Shown here: positions 8,501-10,846 of the stretch, in pieces | How the letters are laid out: every line of letters begins with the position of its first letter | How positions within the stretch are numbered: position 1 is the stretch's first letter | NCBI GenBank assembly: GCA_021029095.1 | Contig: JAJOHG010000624.1 | Coordinates: 1-10,846, forward strand | Direction of reading: 5' to 3' | DNA: 10,846 bases | DNA from: Phellopilus nigrolimitatus | Lineage: Eukaryota; Basidiomycota; Agaricomycetes; Hymenochaetales; Hymenochaetaceae | Notes under the pieces: model-generated | Database searches by the model: none | Told to the model about the DNA's origin: nothing | Seen by the model: the letters and a program-made list of their open reading frames with translations, nothing else | Made by a program: the position numbers and the translations under genes

Positions 8501-8698
8501 CAGATGCGCGTGTATTGGATGTTCATCGAAGGCATGCTGACGAATCTCGGCACGCTGCCACTCGACCGGATACAAACGATGCTCAAATTTGCGCCGAATT
8601 ACACACGCACAATTGAGCAGCTGGGTGTGTTTATGGAGGCGGCGCGCAGAGAAGGTCTTGTTACGGTAAACAATGGAATGTGGAAGCTCAACAAGTGA
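5521..8698 (+). CDS. APC2: Anaphase-promoting complex/cyclosome subunit 2 (cullin-like scaffold)
   Basis: Apc2 is the cullin subunit of the APC/C, the nuclear ubiquitin ligase that degrades securin and mitotic cyclins; its C-terminal half binds the RING subunit Apc11. The 18 exons are 5521-5640, 5712-5784, 5830-5922, 5979-6043, 6091-6170, 6223-6560, 6617-6695, 6753-6819, 6869-6924, 6978-7121, 7178-7332, 7390-7529, 7588-7710, 7762-7847, 7903-8072, 8122-8151, 8200-8382 and 8445-8698. They total 2256 nt (751 aa) in consistent phase. Diagnostic segments: EIFDIIVDYPDS (about 287-298), RLLHPGADTKDIL (about 328-340), the cullin core NIEILKVRFGEAPLQVCEVM followed by DMTDSRR (473-503), LHPTIISKHFWPAL, FLPQLGTVDL, a winged-helix segment NWTIDELRKEL (from 608), and the C-terminal APC2 domain ending in VTVNNGMWKLNK. 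The N-terminal cullin-repeat part is less conserved, so exons before 6223 are less certain. ATG 5521 is the first in frame and has A at -3. Exon 16 (30 nt) adds ten residues not expected in the family. Seventeen introns of 45-71 nt make this the most interrupted gene here. Confidence 0.95.
8122..8151 (+). other. 30-nt symmetric microexon in APC2 (exon 16)
   Basis: The exon is flanked by CCCTAG and GTGAGT and is phase 1-1, so it can be included or skipped without changing frame. It encodes the ten residues from Asp597 to Lys606, DEWTVDLFSK, taking the Glu made at the next junction as the start of exon 17. The first part resembles the start of exon 17 (ENWTID) and the last part the end of exon 15 (LFSSK). 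Skipping it gives FSSK-ENWTIDEL, the usual Apc2 spacing. If it is never used, 8073-8199 is a single 127-nt intron. Confidence 0.6.
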
Positions 8699-8921
8699 TG
8701 TTTTGTTGTGAGTTAGAGAAACATGTATACGTCTGTACTCTACTGCTTTTTTGTGAACAAGATTTATATTTAAGAGATTAAAGTTCCAGCACGTGGTTAT
8801 CTGCACATATAGATAAGATTAGCATTTCTTCCGAAGATCTGACCCTGCGATCACGACGATTTTCTTGTTCATCAGTCCTTCACTTGACTCTTGACTAGTG
8901 ACTCCCTAATACGAGCCCATC
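8699..8921 (+). promoter_or_regulatory. APC2 3' region and AMP deaminase promoter
   Basis: The 223 bp between the APC2 stop and the AMP deaminase start contain T-rich and AT-rich sequence (about 8740-8785) suited to an APC2 3' end. An E-box CACGTG lies at 8790-8795. An inverted GATA pair follows, TTATCT at 8797-8802 and AGATAA at 8811-8816, about 106-125 bp before the start codon. No other gene is present. Confidence 0.55.
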
Positions 8922-10846
8922 ATGGAGTCTTCTGGAGAATCCTCTTCATCGCCAAGCGAACAGCATGAATTCTTCACGCCATCTGGAAGCCATCATTCTG
9001 CAAATGAGCCGAAGGATAGTTTCTTCCCTTACAACGAGGAGAAAACACTTCAGCACGTATGTTCTCCGCAGTATATTCCAAATGTCCTTCAGTGATAATA
9101 GCTTTTGCACAGATAGAGGAGAAGCTGTGGGCGCACAGGCGCCACTCTAATGAGGGGCTAAAGCCCGTATCACTGCAGCTCACACCTATCGGCGAGCATG
9201 ACAAGGTTGGATCGCCTAGGATGTCCCCTTTCATACAGCCGAAGCAGCCACCTGAACTCTCTGAGAACCTTGCTATGCTGCACCTTGCCCCGGACGAAGA
9301 GAGCGAGATGAAGGTGGAGAGCCTTGCTCAGGGGACAGGATGTACGTCGTCTTTCGTACCATATTCACGTCAAACCTTATTCGCTTCGAACAGACGTGAC
9401 AATGACGAACGAGCTTCGACGCTTGTATCAGTCCCTACAAAAATGTCTAGATCTTCGTGACAAGTACATGCGCTACTCGCGACAGAGACTTGGCGACAAC
9501 CCGCGTGACCATGATGGGACTTTTACTGGGCTCGACGAGAGCTTCCAGGACGTCGTGGGCGTCCGCCCAGACTTAGCCTACGCACCTGAAAGCAAGCATC
9601 AAGACCAGTTCAAGCCTTGGCGTATTTTCCCCAGGCCTCCTCCTCCTCACTGGCACTGGAAGGACAAAAAGCCCGCTACGTCCCATTCGTTCGTCGCTGA
9701 GCACGTAGAGGAGGAATTCGATTTTGCAAAATGTGATATCCCTGGAGAGGATACTTATGGGTTTGAATTGGACGACAGGGGCGTATATCAGGTCTACGAA
9801 GACGTGGAAGGTCAGTTTTGGGTCGCAGCTTTGTGCTTTGCTTTAATGAATCACTAATAGAAAAGTTTAGATGAAAACAGAAAGCCTGTTTACGAAGTCC
9901 CGTCAATTAAAGAGTATTACATGGACCTTGACTTCGTGCTGGGTGCAATTTCTGACGGGCCGACCAAGAGTTTTGCGTTCCGTCGGCTGAAGTATCTGGC
10001 GAGTAAATGGTCGATGTATAGTTTACTCAACGAATATCAAGAGACTGCAGACATGAAGGTGCGTGTATGTGAAAGGTAACTGCATCCCGTTCTCTAAATT
10101 GCTATTATAAATCAGAAAGTGTCGCATCGGTCAGTCCTCGAGCTCCGCTATGTCCTGTCGCCAGCCTGACTGACTCTTCGACGCAGTGACTTCTACAACG
10201 TGCGAAAGGTCGACACCCATGTCCACCATTCGAGTAGCATGAACCAAAAACACCTCCTGCGTTTCATCAAGTCGAAGATGAAACGTTTTCCAAATGTTCG
10301 CTAGCTGTGTTTATTTCTCCTGGCTCTCTTTTTCTCAATAAGTCCATAGGACGAGGTTATCATTCGAGATGGACAGAAGCTCACACTCGCGCAAGTCTTC
10401 GAGTCGCTCAACCTGACGGCCTACGATCTATCGATCGACACCCTTGACATGCACGCACATTCAGATTCATTCCACCGTTTTGATAAGTTCAATCTAAAAT
10501 ACAACCCGATCGGGGAGTCGCGTCTGCGAGAAATTTTTCTGAAGACGGACAACTTTATCGAAGGAAGATACCTGGCTGAATTGACAAGAGGTACACCCTT
10601 TTTCGATTGCAATTATTTGAATTCACGACTAATCCATTTCCTTTCTCGCGCGCAGAGGTAATGAATGATCTCGAACAAAGCAAATATCAGGTATATTTAC
10701 AATCCTCTCAAGGATCTCCTGCAGGGCTTACGCCTTGAATAGAACTGCGAGTGGAGAATTAGCATCTACGGGCGCAATGTCAATGAGTGGGACAAGCTCG
10801 CGAAGTGGGTAATCAAACACAAGCTTTACTCTCACAAACGTTCGCT
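8922..10846 (+). CDS. AMD1: AMP deaminase, N-terminal part (cut by window end)
   Basis: AMP deaminase converts AMP to IMP and ammonia, balancing adenylate and guanylate pools in the cytosol. Visible exons are 8922-9056, 9113-9341, 9394-9810, 9871-10058, 10116-10129, 10187-10295, 10350-10590, 10656-10690 and 10743 onward, about 490 residues. The first 120 residues are a variable, Ser/Pro/Glu-rich tail. Family features then follow: [13 protein letters not shown] (about 185-197), [17 protein letters not shown] (from about 268), [15 protein letters not shown] with metal ligands His339 and His341, [68 protein letters not shown] and [15 protein letters not shown]. The remaining zinc ligands and the STDDP motif lie beyond the window. 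ATG 8922 has A at -3. Exon 5 is only 14 nt (KVSH plus two bases of Arg). Donor GTTCGC at 10296 is non-ideal but the junction is forced by conservation. At the very end the family's HNVRW appears one base out of frame (SHKRS is read), which may be a frameshift or a new intron. Confidence 0.96.
10116..10129 (+). other. 14-nt microexon in AMP deaminase (exon 5)
   Basis: The exon lies between AAATCAG and GTCAGT, with flanking introns of 57 nt each. It supplies KVSH and two bases of the following Arg, completing the conserved HRDFYN motif before the metal-binding HxH. Leaving it out would shift the frame (14 is not a multiple of 3), so correct recognition of this tiny exon is essential for a working enzyme. 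Confidence 0.85.

Noticed and set aside
8384..8806. Minus-strand 140-codon open frame over the APC2 3' end
   Set aside because: It is antisense to the well-conserved last APC2 exon and runs into the intergenic region; it has no family features.
1..10846. CRISPR arrays, insertion sequences, LTRs or other transposon parts
   Set aside because: No regularly spaced repeats, long terminal or inverted repeats, or transposase/reverse transcriptase motifs were seen on either strand.

Overview
The window comes from a nuclear chromosome of a filamentous fungus, most probably a basidiomycete (Agaricomycete-like). The grounds are four conserved eukaryotic proteins, each cut by many short introns (mostly 45-71 nt, GT...AG, with CTAAC/CTGAC-like branch sites), compact intergenic spaces, roughly 50% GC, and protein variants that read like basidiomycete homologues. 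No prokaryotic operon, CRISPR, IS element, rRNA or tRNA is visible. I rebuilt all exon-intron structures by hand from splice signals, reading phase and remembered family conservation.

Layout, left to right. Positions 1-995 hold no gene I can support. Positions 996-1320 (+) hold a weak candidate for a small spliced gene of 67 aa. Positions 1723-3550 (-) encode a Ste7/Fuz7/MEK-type MAP kinase kinase (5 exons, 458 aa). Positions 4048-5306 (-) encode a carbon-nitrogen hydrolase of the Nta1 (protein N-terminal amidase) type (6 exons, 315 aa). A 214-bp divergent promoter separates it from 5521-8698 (+), which encodes anaphase-promoting complex subunit 2 (Apc2; 18 exons, 751 aa). Positions 8922 to the right edge (+) encode the N-terminal part of AMP deaminase (9 exons seen, about 490 residues), cut by the window end.

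The genes are housekeeping or signalling genes and do not form an obvious dedicated system. A loose theme is ubiquitin-dependent proteolysis: the head-to-head pair joins Nta1, which makes N-degrons, and Apc2, the cullin scaffold of a cell-cycle ubiquitin ligase. The interest lies in gene architecture and promoters: (i) a 50-bp array with an exact 10-bp pitch just before APC2, three TGTGAC units followed by two GACGCGTC (MluI cell-cycle box) units; (ii) a second pair of ACGCGT boxes 11 bp apart upstream of the MAPKK; (iii) a 30-nt symmetric microexon in APC2 that looks born from a tandem duplication across an intron; (iv) an unusually long (258 nt), stop-free, 3n intron placed directly after the MAPKK catalytic lysine codon; (v) a 14-nt microexon in AMP deaminase; and (vi) an inverted pair of GATA sites plus an E-box upstream of AMP deaminase.
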